The notes beneath the pieces are model-generated. The model was not told the DNA's origin. It did no database searches and saw only the letters and a list, made by a program, of their open reading frames with translations. This document shows, in pieces, positions 26,344 to 34,801 of a DNA stretch of 64,000 nucleotides. Each line of letters starts with the position of its first letter. Positions within the stretch are counted from its first letter, which is position 1. Origin of the DNA: Cronobacter dublinensis subsp. dublinensis LMG 23823 (lineage in GTDB: Bacteria > Pseudomonadota > Gammaproteobacteria > Enterobacterales > Enterobacteriaceae); the NCBI RefSeq assembly GCF_001277235.1, contig NZ_CP012266.1, forward strand, positions 930,001 through 994,000, given 5' to 3'. A program made the translations under genes and the position numbers.

Positions 26344-27402
26344 TTATTGCGTTTCTCCAAAGGCGAGCCTGAGAACACGCAACCAGTTGCGCCAGGCGAG
26401 CTTTTCGAGCAGCGGCGCATCGAACCCGGCCACTGCCAGCGCCTCCATCAGACGCGGTAAACCGGTGACGTCGCCCATCGCATCCGGCAGGCTGATGCCG
26501 TCGAAATCCGATCCGAACGCCACCCGGTCTTCACCCAGTTTAGTAATCAGATACTCAACGTGCGTAACAATTTCAGATAAGGGCGTATCACCGTTGCGCT
26601 GCCCGTCGGCGCGCAGAAAGGCGGTGCCGAAGTTGACGCCCACCAGGCCGTCGCTCGCTTTAATAGCCGCCAGCTGCTCATCGGTAAGGTTGCGCGGCTG
26701 CGCGCAGAGCGCGTGGGCGTTGGAGTGCGTCGCCACCAGCGGCCCGCCGCCAATCGCCGCGGTATCGAAAAACGCCTTCTGGTTCATGTGCGAGACATCC
26801 ACCAGCAGATGACGTTCGCGACAGGCGCGGATAAGCGCTTTACCCGCAGGCGTTAACCCGGTGCCGGTGTCCGGCGAGCCGGGGAACGGCCCGCTGACCC
26901 CTTCGCCAAACGCATTCGGCAGGTTCCAGAACGGCCCGATGCTGCGTACGCCCTGGGCTATCAGAGCGTCGAGTGGTTCGAGCTGCGCATTTATCGCCTG
27001 CGCGCCTTCGATATGCAGCACCAGCGCTACCACGCCGTCCGTGATGCACTGCTCGATATCCGCCACGCTCAGGCAGACGCGCATCTTCCCGTCGGACGCC
27101 TGCGCCATCTGCTGGAACAGCGCTATCTGCGCCTGGGTGATGGCGAGCGGATCGTGCATCGTTTCGGCATCCGCCAGCGGCAGGTTGCGCATCTGCGCGA
27201 CATACTCCGGCGGCGGCACGAACACGGCAAACAGCCCGCCCGCAAAACCGCCCTGACGCATCCGCGGATAATCCAGATGACCGCCTTCAAGGCCGCTGAA
27301 CACCGCGCCGACAGGCTCGCTTTCAGCGCGCAGCCACAGACGCAGCAGCAGATCGTTATGGCCGTCAAACACGGCTGAAAAAGAGGAGTGAAGGGCGTGC
27401 AT
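26344..27402 (-). CDS. M19 (renal dipeptidase-type) membrane dipeptidase
   Basis: 352 aa zinc dipeptidase. Metal and substrate motifs: FDGHNDLLLR near the N-terminus, ALVLHIEGAQAI, LVDVSHMNQKAF, VATHSNAHAL and VAFGSDFDGI. No signal peptide is seen, so cytosolic. ATG 27402 has GGAG 5 bp before it. It lies immediately upstream of the pqq operon on the same strand, 111 bp from pqqA, so the two may be partly co-transcribed. A role in clearing peptide debris from PqqA maturation is speculative. Confidence 0.9.
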   Translation of the reverse strand: MHALHSSFSAVFDGHNDLLLRLWLRAESEPVGAVFSGLEGGHLDYPRMRQGGFAGGLFAVFVPPPEYVAQMRNLPLADAETMHDPLAITQAQIALFQQMAQASDGKMRVCLSVADIEQCITDGVVALVLHIEGAQAINAQLEPLDALIAQGVRSIGPFWNLPNAFGEGVSGPFPGSPDTGTGLTPAGKALIRACRERHLLVDVSHMNQKAFFDTAAIGGGPLVATHSNAHALCAQPRNLTDEQLAAIKASDGLVGVNFGTAFLRADGQRNGDTPLSEIVTHVEYLITKLGEDRVAFGSDFDGISLPDAMGDVTGLPRLMEALAVAGFDAPLLEKLAWRNWLRVLRLAFGETQ

Positions 27403-27795
27403 CGGCGCTCCGGTGTAAACAAACGGTGAACGTATTGTGGCATGGGAAAGGGGGATGCGCTTAAACGTGGGTGCGGTTTGGTTGAGGCGTTGGGCTATGG
27501 GGCTGCTCTATTGTATTTTCAGAAGGTTTTTTGCAAACCGATTACTGCTTTCAATTATTTGGTATTGATTATGACAATATTAATTTGATTCCTCATGCTG
27601 AATACGTTTGAAGTATTTGAGACATTTTTGATATTTATAATTATTGCTTATTGTATATGTAAAGAGCATCCAGAGTACTGGCAATGTTTGTTTTTTTGTG
27701 ACATTAGAAAGAGTTTTCTTATGAGACGATTTGATGACTTACAAGGGGTTGTATAATGTGCGCTTCACGAACCATTTAAAGAGGGAAATAATGCT
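27403..27795. other. AT-rich intergenic region
   Basis: About 390 bp with no supportable gene. A TATAAT at 27752-27757 with TTGATG 15 bp upstream could be the promoter of the following DUF3289 gene. AGAGGG lies shortly before the ATG at 27796. Confidence 0.4.
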
Positions 27796-27974
27796 ATGGA
27801 TGCGCTAATAAGGCCTTTAACTATTTTCACAACTAAAAAACCTTTTAACGATCGGAACGCTGACGACATGCAGTGCGGCGATTTTGATGAACAAACGCTA
27901 AAAAAACGGTTTAAACTATATCAAGTGTCTCCTTTCATTGATTACTGTACTTATCGTTCGCCTTATGATCACCC
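27796..27974 (+). pseudogene. DUF3289-family protein, 5' part, interrupted by IS
   Basis: Encodes the first 59 residues (MDALIRPLTIFTTKKPFNDR ... YRSPYDHP) before the insertion at 27974/27975. Deleting the element and one copy of the ACCC target joins this in frame to the segment starting at 29200 and rebuilds a 267-aa protein with no other lesion. DUF3289 proteins are common beside T6SS and toxin genes in enterobacteria; biochemical role unknown. The insertion looks recent because both halves remain open. Confidence 0.85.
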
Positions 27975-28003
27975 TGACCTGCCCCCAGTATTAGATACAA
28001 CCG

Positions 28004-28828
28004 TCAGTTAGTAATGTCGGTTTGTTTATCTTCATATTTTTCATTTCGCCACCGTGCTGCAAACTCTGATGGCGTCTGATAATTCAGTGCCGAATGTGGA
28101 CGACACTCGTTATAATCCTGCCGCCAGTCATTAATGATTTTCCTGGCGTGAACGATATCGCTGAACCAGTGCTCATTCAGACATTCATCGCGAAATCGTC
28201 CGTTAAAGCTCTCAATAAATCCGTTCTGCGTTGGCTTGCCCGGCTGGATTAAGCGCAACTCAACACCATGCTCAAAGGCCCATTGATCCAGTACGCGGCA
28301 GGTAAACTCCGGCCCCTGGTCAGTTCTTATTGTCGCCGGATAGCCTCGAAACAGTGCAATGCTGTCCAGTATACGCGTGACCTGAACGCCTGAAATCCCG
28401 AATGCTGTGGTAATTGTCAGGCACTCCTTCGTGAAGTCGTCCACACAGGTCAGGCACTTTATCCTGCGACCGGTGGCCAGTGCGTCCATGACGAAATCCA
28501 TCGACCAGGTCAGGTTGGGCGCTTCCGGGCGGAGCAGCGGCAGACGTTCCGTTGCCAGTCCTTTACGACGTCGTCTGCGTTTTACGCCCAGCCCGCTGAG
28601 ATGATAAAGACGGTACACGCGCTTGTGATTAACCTGAAGGCCTTCACGGCGCAGTAATTGCCAGATGCGGCGGTAGCCAAAACGCCTGCGCTCCAGTGCC
28701 AGCTCAATAATGCGCTCTGATAAATGCGCATCAACCGCCGGACGCTGAGCCTCGTAGCGGCAGGTCGACAGAGACAAACCTGTAAGCCTGCAGGCTCGAC
28801 GTTGCGACAGACCGGTTGCATCACACAT
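28004..28828 (-). CDS. IS3-family transposase OrfB (DDE integrase domain)
   Basis: 274 aa from ATG 28828. HTH_21 segment [23 protein letters not shown] catalytic core with Asp in [10 protein letters not shown], Asp in [10 protein letters not shown] and Glu in [18 protein letters not shown]. In this family OrfB is normally made as an OrfAB fusion by a -1 frameshift near the end of orfA (around 28861-28875, sequence GCGAAAG on the minus strand), and the OrfB frame is open upstream of the ATG to that point. Confidence 0.95.
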   Translation of the reverse strand: MCDATGLSQRRACRLTGLSLSTCRYEAQRPAVDAHLSERIIELALERRRFGYRRIWQLLRREGLQVNHKRVYRLYHLSGLGVKRRRRRKGLATERLPLLRPEAPNLTWSMDFVMDALATGRRIKCLTCVDDFTKECLTITTAFGISGVQVTRILDSIALFRGYPATIRTDQGPEFTCRVLDQWAFEHGVELRLIQPGKPTQNGFIESFNGRFRDECLNEHWFSDIVHARKIINDWRQDYNECRPHSALNYQTPSEFAARWRNEKYEDKQTDITN

Positions 28829-28860
28829 AAACTCAACGGCTTCCCGCTTCTGGCCTGTCG

Positions 28861-29124
28861 TCAGTACTTTCGCCCCAGAGCCACCTGAAGCGCCTCCTTA
28901 TCCAGCATGGCTTCGGCAAGCAGCTTCTTGAGTCTGGCGTTCTCTTCCTCAAGCGACTTCAGGCGCTTAACCTCGGGCACCTCCATACCGCCATACTTCT
29001 TGCGCCAGGTGTAAAAGGTGGCGTCGGAAATGGCGTGCTTACGGCAGAGCTCACGGGCAGAAACCCCGGCTTCAGCCTCGCGGAGGATACTGATGATCTG
29101 TTCGTCGGAAAAACGCTTCTTCAT
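28861..29124 (-). CDS. IS3-family transposase OrfA (helix-turn-helix)
   Basis: 87 aa. HTH of the transposase_8 type ([40 protein letters not shown]) followed by a leucine-zipper-like coiled coil ([20 protein letters not shown]). It binds the element's ends and regulates transposition; start ATG 29124. Confidence 0.95.
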   Translation of the reverse strand: MKKRFSDEQIISILREAEAGVSARELCRKHAISDATFYTWRKKYGGMEVPEVKRLKSLEEENARLKKLLAEAMLDKEALQVALGRKY

Positions 29125-29199
29125 GGGGATGTCCTCATGTGGCTTATGAAGACATTACTAACATCGCGGTGTATTAATCAACGGGGAGCAGGTCAACCC

Positions 29200-29824
29200 T
29201 GCTTTGCGTCGACTTCCGCCGTATACAAAAGAGAGAGTAGTTGAAATGCTTTTTGCTGACTTCAAAACTCAGTCACGAACTTTCTCCTTCATGGGGACCT
29301 ATAAAGGTCTTATCGTTAAGTTGATAGATCATATGCATTATAAGGATGGTAAGGATTACTATGATTTAAAGATGAACCAGGCTTATAAGGAAACTATCCT
29401 TAATGATAAGTCTGATGATAGTGTGTTGAATGTTATAAAAGAAGTTCTTGATGGTTTCGACTATAAAAAAAGCGTGCTAACGCCTCAGGTTTTTAGTGAG
29501 TATATCCGACGGGCGCGCTTGCCAAAGTTTGTTGGTTGGCAGTCCTGTATCAATGGAATGGGTGTGTCAGTACATGATATTAATAGTACGGAAGTGAGTG
29601 TTGAGTCACTATTCTTTGATTCTGGTAAATATACTGCCGTTATTCGTTTTAAAGCACAGGACCATTTTGGCCTTGATGTGGATGATATTAATAAACCGCA
29701 ATTTAGTGCTTTTACCTTCTTCAGAATTTGGTTTGTATTACAACGTTTCAATCGGTTTGCTTTTAAACCGTTTTTCACTAATTTTGAAGCGAAAGTGACA
29801 TTAACGGGTAAGTGTAATGTTTAA
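29200..29824 (+). pseudogene. DUF3289-family protein, 3' part
   Basis: Continues the protein broken by the IS: ALRRLPPYTKERVVEMLFAD onward to LTGKCNV. The segment LIDHMHYKDGKDYYDLKMNQ and the later VHDINSTEVSVESLFFD are typical for the family. An internal ATG could restart translation, but the N-terminal 59 residues would be missing. It overlaps the DUF943 gene by 8 bp at its 3' end. Confidence 0.85.
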
Positions 29825-30260
29825 AAAAGCGATTTTTACCGCATTGTTTTTTTGCTTTGCATGGCTGGTTTGGCGTTTGATTGCGCCCACGAAAGTTATT
29901 AGGGTTGATGGCAGTGCTGTATATGTTGAAAATCTACCAGTGACCAGTAAAGGTAAAATAAAATGGTGGAAGGAAAATCAAAATCGCCTTCAGGAACAGT
30001 ATGGTGTTATTAAAAATAAAGAGAATTTTTATGTAATAATAATGAACTTTGACGGCTATGAAAGTTTGCCAACTGGCAGTAATGATGGCTCTGTTGACGA
30101 TTACCATTGCTTTGATGATATAAAAAGAAAAGAACGTTGTATTTATAATGATATTGCTTTGATGATTCATGGCAATGTCAATAAAAAGGTTTTTTACGGT
30201 GTTGACAGGAATATGTACATAGAAACGCCCGATGGTAAGCTGACGCTGCGGGAGGAATAA
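29817..30260 (+). CDS. DUF943-family single-pass membrane protein
   Basis: 147 aa. One N-terminal membrane segment (about 5-24, IFTALFFCFAWLVWRLI), then an exported domain with RVDGSAVYVENLPVTSKGKI, two Cys (YHCFDD, ERCIYN) and a C-terminal ETPDGKLTLRE strand. DUF943 genes very often follow DUF3289 genes in enterobacteria, and the start overlaps the DUF3289 stop. An immunity function is plausible but not established. AT-rich like its partner. Confidence 0.8.
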   Translation: MFKKAIFTALFFCFAWLVWRLIAPTKVIRVDGSAVYVENLPVTSKGKIKWWKENQNRLQEQYGVIKNKENFYVIIMNFDGYESLPTGSNDGSVDDYHCFDDIKRKERCIYNDIALMIHGNVNKKVFYGVDRNMYIETPDGKLTLREE

Positions 30261-30313
30261 TAGGGTGATGGCCTCTGTGCACAGAGTGTGCAGAGGTATT
30301 ACCTGAATGCGGA

Positions 30314-30508
30314 TTATTTGCTAAATTTCACATACGGGGGCACATATTTCACAAACCAGTAAACAACGTGCACCAGCCACATAAAGGTCAATGGGCCGGC
30401 ATACTCAGGAACAATAAAATCAAAAATAACGGCGCCGAGCACAATAAATAAAATGGCGACGTAATGTAAGTACGGCTCAACGAAAAAGAAAATAATTTTT
30501 CTCAGCAC
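30314..30508 (-). CDS. Small inner-membrane protein
   Basis: 64 aa, GTG start at 30508 with AGGA 7-8 bp upstream. Two predicted membrane helices (YLHYVAILFIVLGAVIFDFI and PLTFMWLVHVVYWFVKYV). Convergent with the DUF943 gene. Not recognised; could be another small membrane immunity-type protein. Confidence 0.55.
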   Translation of the reverse strand: MLRKIIFFFVEPYLHYVAILFIVLGAVIFDFIVPEYAGPLTFMWLVHVVYWFVKYVPPYVKFSK

Positions 30509-30619
30509 TGCACTTTTCCTTATTTATCTCTCGTTCCGCGCTTCGGTTATTCTACACGCCACCGGCGCATTCCGCTTCCCTGTACTACCCTTTATTTTTC
30601 ACCTGTTGAAGGAGGCACG

Positions 30620-30916
30620 ATGGCAGAGTCACATCTGATTGATACCCTGGAATTTGGGCCGGAAAACGCGCCTGAGTGTAAATATGAAATTTACGGCGAG
30701 GACGACAAACAGCCGCAGTACGCCACGCGGTTTGTGCGCGACGACAGCGGCGAATGGCAGCCGCAGCAGGATGAGATCCGCTTCGCCGCGCAGCAGGAGC
30801 AGCAGGCCGCCAGCAGCACGATGGATTACGGCTACAGCGACGGCGCGCCGGAACTGCGTGACTTACTGGCCGAAGCGAAGGAACACTGCGAACGCGACTG
30901 GCAATCGCGCAAGTAA
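30620..30916 (+). CDS. Small acidic conserved hypothetical protein
   Basis: 98 aa, ATG 30620 preceded by AAGGAGG. Highly acidic and Gln-rich (YGEDDKQPQY, AAQQEQQAASS). No signal peptide, membrane segment or known motif. GC content is back to the host level, so it is probably a core-genome gene. Function unknown. Confidence 0.65.
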   Translation: MAESHLIDTLEFGPENAPECKYEIYGEDDKQPQYATRFVRDDSGEWQPQQDEIRFAAQQEQQAASSTMDYGYSDGAPELRDLLAEAKEHCERDWQSRK

Positions 30917-31158
30917 GGCTTGCCCCGCTGCGCTGGCAGCGGGAACCCTTTCTGACAATAACGCGGCCTCGCGACACCACCGCGCCCGTTCTCCCGTCTC
31001 TACTTTTTCCGCTTCGCGTATTTCCCTGCGATTGTCCTTATTTCATCACGGGTTATCCCTGTTGACGGCCGCAGAGTTCACGCACGCGACGCTCAGAATA
31101 CGCCGGGCGGTAAAGCGCTCATGTTGACTTAATTTGTATAAAGCGTATTTTTCAGGAC

Positions 31159-32139
31159 ATGAAAACGATTCTGATCATCGCCCCGGAAGGGGGCATGCTG
31201 CTTGAAGCGACCGGCATCGCGGATATCTTTACCCGCGCCAATCAGCTGCGGCCCGCGTCCGCGCCTGAGCCGCATTACCAGGTGACGCTCGCCACCACGC
31301 AGCCGCACCACGTCATTCACGGCGCCTCCGGCTTTAAGCTGCTGGCGGAGCATCGCCTGTGCGATCTCGCGCCGCAAACGCCGTTCGACACGATCATGGT
31401 GACTGGCCGCGGTCTCACGGAAGAGGAGGGCGATCAGGTGGCGCAATGGCTCGCGCAGGCGGCCCCGTATGCCCGACGCGTGGTCTCGGTGTGCGGCGGG
31501 GCGCTGCTGCTGGCGCAGGCCGGTCTGCTGGACGGGCGACGGGCCACGACCCACTGGCGGATGCTCGATACGCTCGCCGCGCGCTTCCCGGCGGTGACCG
31601 TGGAGCGCGGGCCTATCTATGTGCAGGATGGCGACATCTGGACCTCCGCCGGTGTCACGTCGGGCTTTGATCTGACCCTTGCGCTGCTGGAGGAAGACGG
31701 TGGGTTTGAACTGGCGCGCAACGTCGCGCAGGAGCTGGTGATGTACCTGCGCCGCCCCGGCGGGCAGTCGCAGTTCAGCCGCTACTTGCTGACGCAGGCG
31801 AAAACGCCCGGCCCGATCCGCGACCTTCAGGGGTGGATCCTCGAAAACCTGGCGCACGACCTCAGCGTCGAGCGGCTGGCGGAGCACGTGGCGATGAGTC
31901 CGCGCAATTTCACCCGCGTCTTTACCCGTGAAACCGGCGTGTCGCCCGCGCGCTATGTCGAAGAGGCGCGCCTTGACGCCGCCCGCCAGCGGCTGGAGCA
32001 GGGGAGCGAAAGCGTTGAGCAGGTCGCCACCCTGTGCGGCTTCGGCAACGGCATTAACCTGCGGCGCGTCTTTGAGCGCAATCTGCATCTTACCCCGTCT
32101 GAATACCGCGAACGCTTCTGCGCCCGCGTTCTGGCGTAA
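31159..32139 (+). CDS. GlxA-family transcriptional regulator (DJ-1/PfpI plus AraC)
   Basis: 326 aa. The N-terminal DJ-1/PfpI-like domain (about 1-185) has the nucleophile-elbow segment VVSVCGGALLLAQAG with Cys112. The C-terminal AraC domain (about 220-320) has two HTHs (LSVERLAEHVAMSPRNFTRV and VEQVATLCGFGNGINLRRVF). Such regulators sense metabolites through the first domain. It stands 78 bp upstream of the GAPDH gene on the same strand and may control it. Confidence 0.88.
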   Translation: MKTILIIAPEGGMLLEATGIADIFTRANQLRPASAPEPHYQVTLATTQPHHVIHGASGFKLLAEHRLCDLAPQTPFDTIMVTGRGLTEEEGDQVAQWLAQAAPYARRVVSVCGGALLLAQAGLLDGRRATTHWRMLDTLAARFPAVTVERGPIYVQDGDIWTSAGVTSGFDLTLALLEEDGGFELARNVAQELVMYLRRPGGQSQFSRYLLTQAKTPGPIRDLQGWILENLAHDLSVERLAEHVAMSPRNFTRVFTRETGVSPARYVEEARLDAARQRLEQGSESVEQVATLCGFGNGINLRRVFERNLHLTPSEYRERFCARVLA

Positions 32140-32217
32140 AGTGATCTAATCTCGTCATTTACGCCATCTCTCCTCTGTTACACACTCTCTACAGAACGTT
32201 AACAGAGGAGCTTTATC

Positions 32218-33228
32218 ATGGTTAAGGTTGGCATTAACGGGTTTGGCCGTATCGGCCGCAACGTATTACGCGCCGCGCTGGGCAATGAGGCGTTTCAGGT
32301 GGTGGCGATTAACGATCTCACCGACAGCAAAACCCTGGCGCATCTGCTCAAACATGACTCCCTGCTCGGCACGCTGCCTGCGACCGTAGAGGCGGGCGAG
32401 GGCGAACTTAAGCTCGACGGGCGCGCCATTCGCGTCTTCTCCGAGCGCGACCCCGGCAATATTCCGTGGAGCAGCGTGGGCGTAGAGATTGTCATCGAAG
32501 CCACCGGTTTCTTCACCGATAAAGCGCAGGCCGAAGCGCACATCACGAAAGGCGGCGCGAAGCGTGTCATCATCTCGGCACCGGCCAAAAACGACGACCT
32601 GACCATCGTGATGGGCGTTAACCATGAGCAGTACGATCCGGCGCAACACCGCGTGGTCAGCAACGGCAGCTGCACCACCAACGGCCTCGCGCCTGCCGCC
32701 CAGGTGCTGCATCAGCAGTTTGGCATCCGTCACGGCCTGATGAACACGACGCATGCTTACACCAACAGCCAGGCGCTCCACGATCAGCCCGAGAAAGACC
32801 TGCGCGGCGCCCGCGCGGCGGCGCTCTCCATCGTGCCTTATTCCAGCGGCGCGGCGAAGGCGATCGGCAAAGTGATCCCGGAACTGGATGGTCGCATGAC
32901 GGGCTACTCTTTGCGGGTGCCGGTGCCGGTCGTCTCGATTGTCGATCTCACCGTCACGCTTGAGCGTGATGTCACCGTGGAAGCGGTCAACGCCGCGTTC
33001 CTGAACGCATCCCAGGACGGGCCGCTAAAAGGCATTCTCGGCTACAGCGACGAGCCGCTGGTCTCCAGCGACTACCGAGGCGATCCGCGCTCGTCCATTA
33101 TCGACGGTCTCTCGACGCTGGTGATTGGCGGCAATATGGTCAAAATCCTCGCTTGGTATGATAACGAATGGGGCTTCTCCAACCGGCTGGTGGATCTGGC
33201 GCTGTTCATGGCGCGCCGTGGGCTGTAA
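32218..33228 (+). CDS. Type I glyceraldehyde-3-phosphate dehydrogenase (second copy type)
   Basis: 336 aa. NAD-binding INGFGRIGRNVLR and INDLTD; catalytic Cys152 in SNGSCTTN and His179 in NTTHAYTNSQ; C-terminal WYDNEWGFSNRL. It is complete and should be active. It differs from enteric GapA (for example DQPEKDLRGARAAALSIVPY and the short insertions), and the regulator-linked position is not that of gapA, so I read it as a paralogue. ATG 32218 has GAGGAG upstream. Closed by a terminator. Confidence 0.9.
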   Translation: MVKVGINGFGRIGRNVLRAALGNEAFQVVAINDLTDSKTLAHLLKHDSLLGTLPATVEAGEGELKLDGRAIRVFSERDPGNIPWSSVGVEIVIEATGFFTDKAQAEAHITKGGAKRVIISAPAKNDDLTIVMGVNHEQYDPAQHRVVSNGSCTTNGLAPAAQVLHQQFGIRHGLMNTTHAYTNSQALHDQPEKDLRGARAAALSIVPYSSGAAKAIGKVIPELDGRMTGYSLRVPVPVVSIVDLTVTLERDVTVEAVNAAFLNASQDGPLKGILGYSDEPLVSSDYRGDPRSSIIDGLSTLVIGGNMVKILAWYDNEWGFSNRLVDLALFMARRGL

Positions 33229-33241
33229 CGCATTGCTGCTG

Positions 33242-33271
33242 AAAAAGGATGGCTGATGCCATCCTCTTTTT
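33242..33271. terminator. Terminator between GAPDH and ridA-like genes
   Basis: Stem GGATGGC / GCCATCC with loop TGAT, preceded by AAAAA and followed by TCTTTTT, between convergent genes. Confidence 0.85.
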
Positions 33272-33674
33272 ATGCGCGCGGCGCGTCCGGGATGCGGGCG
33301 ATCACCTTGATTTCAAAATCAAACCCCGCAAGCCAGGTGACGCCGACGGCGGTCCAGTTCGGGAATGGCGGCTGCGGGAAAATAGCCTGCTTGACCGCCA
33401 TAATCGTCGGGAACTGGTTTTGCGGATCGGTATGAAAAGTGGTGACATCCACCAGATCGTCAAACGTACAGCCCGCGGCGGCGAGCGTCGCGCGCAGGTT
33501 CTCAAAGGCGAGGCGCACCTGGGCGTCGAAATCCGGCTCAGGCGTGCCGTCGGCGCGGCTGCCGACCTGCCCTGAGACAAACAGCAGGTCGCCGGAACGA
33601 ATAGCGGCGGAGTAGCCGTGTTCTTCATAGAGCGCATGGCGGTGAGCGGGGAAAACAGGTTCACGGGCAATCAT
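33270..33674 (-). CDS. RidA (YjgF/YER057c/UK114) family protein
   Basis: 134 aa. Family members hydrolyse reactive enamines/imines or related intermediates. LLFVSGQVG near the N-terminus, AFENLRATLAAAGCTFDDLV, and the C-terminal WTAVGVTWLAGFDFEIKVIA take the places of the usual RidA blocks. The canonical catalytic Arg of the R-x(1-2)-E type is not obvious, so it is likely a non-RidA subgroup. Faces the TetR gene across a shared operator region. Confidence 0.85.
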   Translation of the reverse strand: MIAREPVFPAHRHALYEEHGYSAAIRSGDLLFVSGQVGSRADGTPEPDFDAQVRLAFENLRATLAAAGCTFDDLVDVTTFHTDPQNQFPTIMAVKQAIFPQPPFPNWTAVGVTWLAGFDFEIKVIARIPDAPRA

Positions 33675-33732
33675 AGCGGTTCCTCTTATCGGTCAGGCGC
33701 AAGGCGGATGCAACGCGCCGGTTATTGATTTA

Positions 33733-33802
33733 ATATACGTGGCGTATGTGAATAATAATCATACATACGCCGCGTATGTCAATTGAAATACGATCCGTAT
33801 GT
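33733..33802. promoter_or_regulatory. Three TetR-type operator palindromes
   Basis: ATATACG-TGG-CGTATGT (33733-33749), ACATACG-CCG-CGTATGT (33763-33779, perfect palindrome) and AAATACG-ATC-CGTATGT (33786-33802). All share a 7-3-7 layout. They fill the space between the divergent ridA-like and tetR-like genes, as expected for an autoregulating TetR protein controlling both. Confidence 0.8.
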
Positions 33803-33816
33803 GAAATGGAGGAGTT

Positions 33817-34404
33817 ATGGCTGCAAGACGCCGCATCGACACGATGGAAGAAAACCGCGCGAAGCTCATTGCGGCGGCGCGTAAGGGGTTTGCCGAAAAA
33901 GGCTTTGCCGCCGCCTCAATGGATGAACTCACCGCGAGCGTCGGCCTGACGCGCGGCGCGCTGTATCATAATTTCGGCGATAAAAAAGGGCTGCTCGCCG
34001 CCGTGGTGGCGCAGGTGGATGGCGAGATGGCGCAGCGCGCGAAGGCCGCTGCCGCGAACGCCGGCGATGACTGGGCGACGCTGCTTGCCGAAGGCGTGGC
34101 GTATATCCGGATGGCGCTGGATGAAGAAGTGCGGCGCATCGTGCTGCTGGACGGCCCGGCGTTTCTCGGCGATCCGGCGCAGTGGCCAAGCCAGAACAGC
34201 TGCCTTGATGCCACGCGCCAGACGGTTATCCGTATGATGGAGAGCGGGGTTATCAAACCGGTCGATCCCGACGCCGCCGCGCGGCTGCTGAACGGCGCGG
34301 CGCTCAATGCCGCGCTGTGGGTGGCGGCAAGCCCCGATCCGCAGCAGGCGCTGCCGAAGATGATCGACGCCTTTACGCTGCTGGCAGGCGGTCTGCGCGC
34401 CTGA
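33817..34404 (+). CDS. TetR-family transcriptional regulator
   Basis: 195 aa. N-terminal HTH at about residues 15-60 (AARKGFAEKGFAAASMDELT, VGLTRGALYHNFGDKKGLL). The C-terminal ligand-binding domain (GVAYIRMALDEEVRRIVLLD) is of the TetR_C type with DGPAFLGDP. Three palindromes lie right upstream of its ATG (33817). Probably represses itself and the RidA-like gene; the ligand is unknown. Confidence 0.9.
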   Translation: MAARRRIDTMEENRAKLIAAARKGFAEKGFAAASMDELTASVGLTRGALYHNFGDKKGLLAAVVAQVDGEMAQRAKAAAANAGDDWATLLAEGVAYIRMALDEEVRRIVLLDGPAFLGDPAQWPSQNSCLDATRQTVIRMMESGVIKPVDPDAAARLLNGAALNAALWVAASPDPQQALPKMIDAFTLLAGGLRA

Positions 34405-34422
34405 GTGGGCTGCGTTTATGCG

Positions 34423-34452
34423 AAAAAAGGATGGCTTGGGCCATCCTTTTTT
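34423..34452 (+). terminator. Terminator after the TetR gene
   Basis: Perfect 13-bp stem AAAAAAGGATGGC / GCCATCCTTTTTT with loop TTGG. Confidence 0.93.
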
Positions 34453-34801
34453 GTCAGCGAAATCGAAAAAATTGATAAGTCGCGACGGGTTTCTTTCAGT
34501 CCAGACGTCACAGCGAGGATTGACGGTATAAAACAGGCTGACAATGACAGAAGCGAAAGCCCACCAGAGCATACAGTTGTTATTATGATTTTTAGTAAGC
34601 ATCGGGGAATAACAATGGCACTGACCGGACCCCTTTATACCCCGTTCCCCTTAAACGAAGCCGTTTTAATTTCAGGGTTAGCGGGCAGCTAAAAAACCAT
34701 CCTTTTTGCGTTCTGCGCATCCCGGTCCAGACTAAAAGCGGGGCTGCGCCGTCCTGCAAGCCTGTGGCGGTGCGGCAATCTGCTGATTAAAGGGGGCCGG
34801 T
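34453..34801 (+). other. Intergenic region with one doubtful 25-codon frame
   Basis: No firm gene. ATG 34615 with GGGGAA 6 bp upstream opens 25 codons (MALTGPLYTPFPLNEAVLIS, then GLAGS, stop at 34692). It could be a leader peptide or chance. Confidence 0.25.

Larger units (their letters stand above)
27975..29195 (-). mobile_element. Complete IS3-family insertion sequence (IS407-group type)
   Basis: 1221 bp. Ends are TGACCTGCCCCCAG... and ...CGGGGAGCAGGTCA, imperfect terminal inverted repeats with TG...CA termini. Direct repeats of ACCC flank it (27971-27974 and 29196-29199), a 4-bp duplication as known for the IS407 group. It carries orfA and orfB on the minus strand. It splits a DUF3289 gene. 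Confidence 0.93.
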
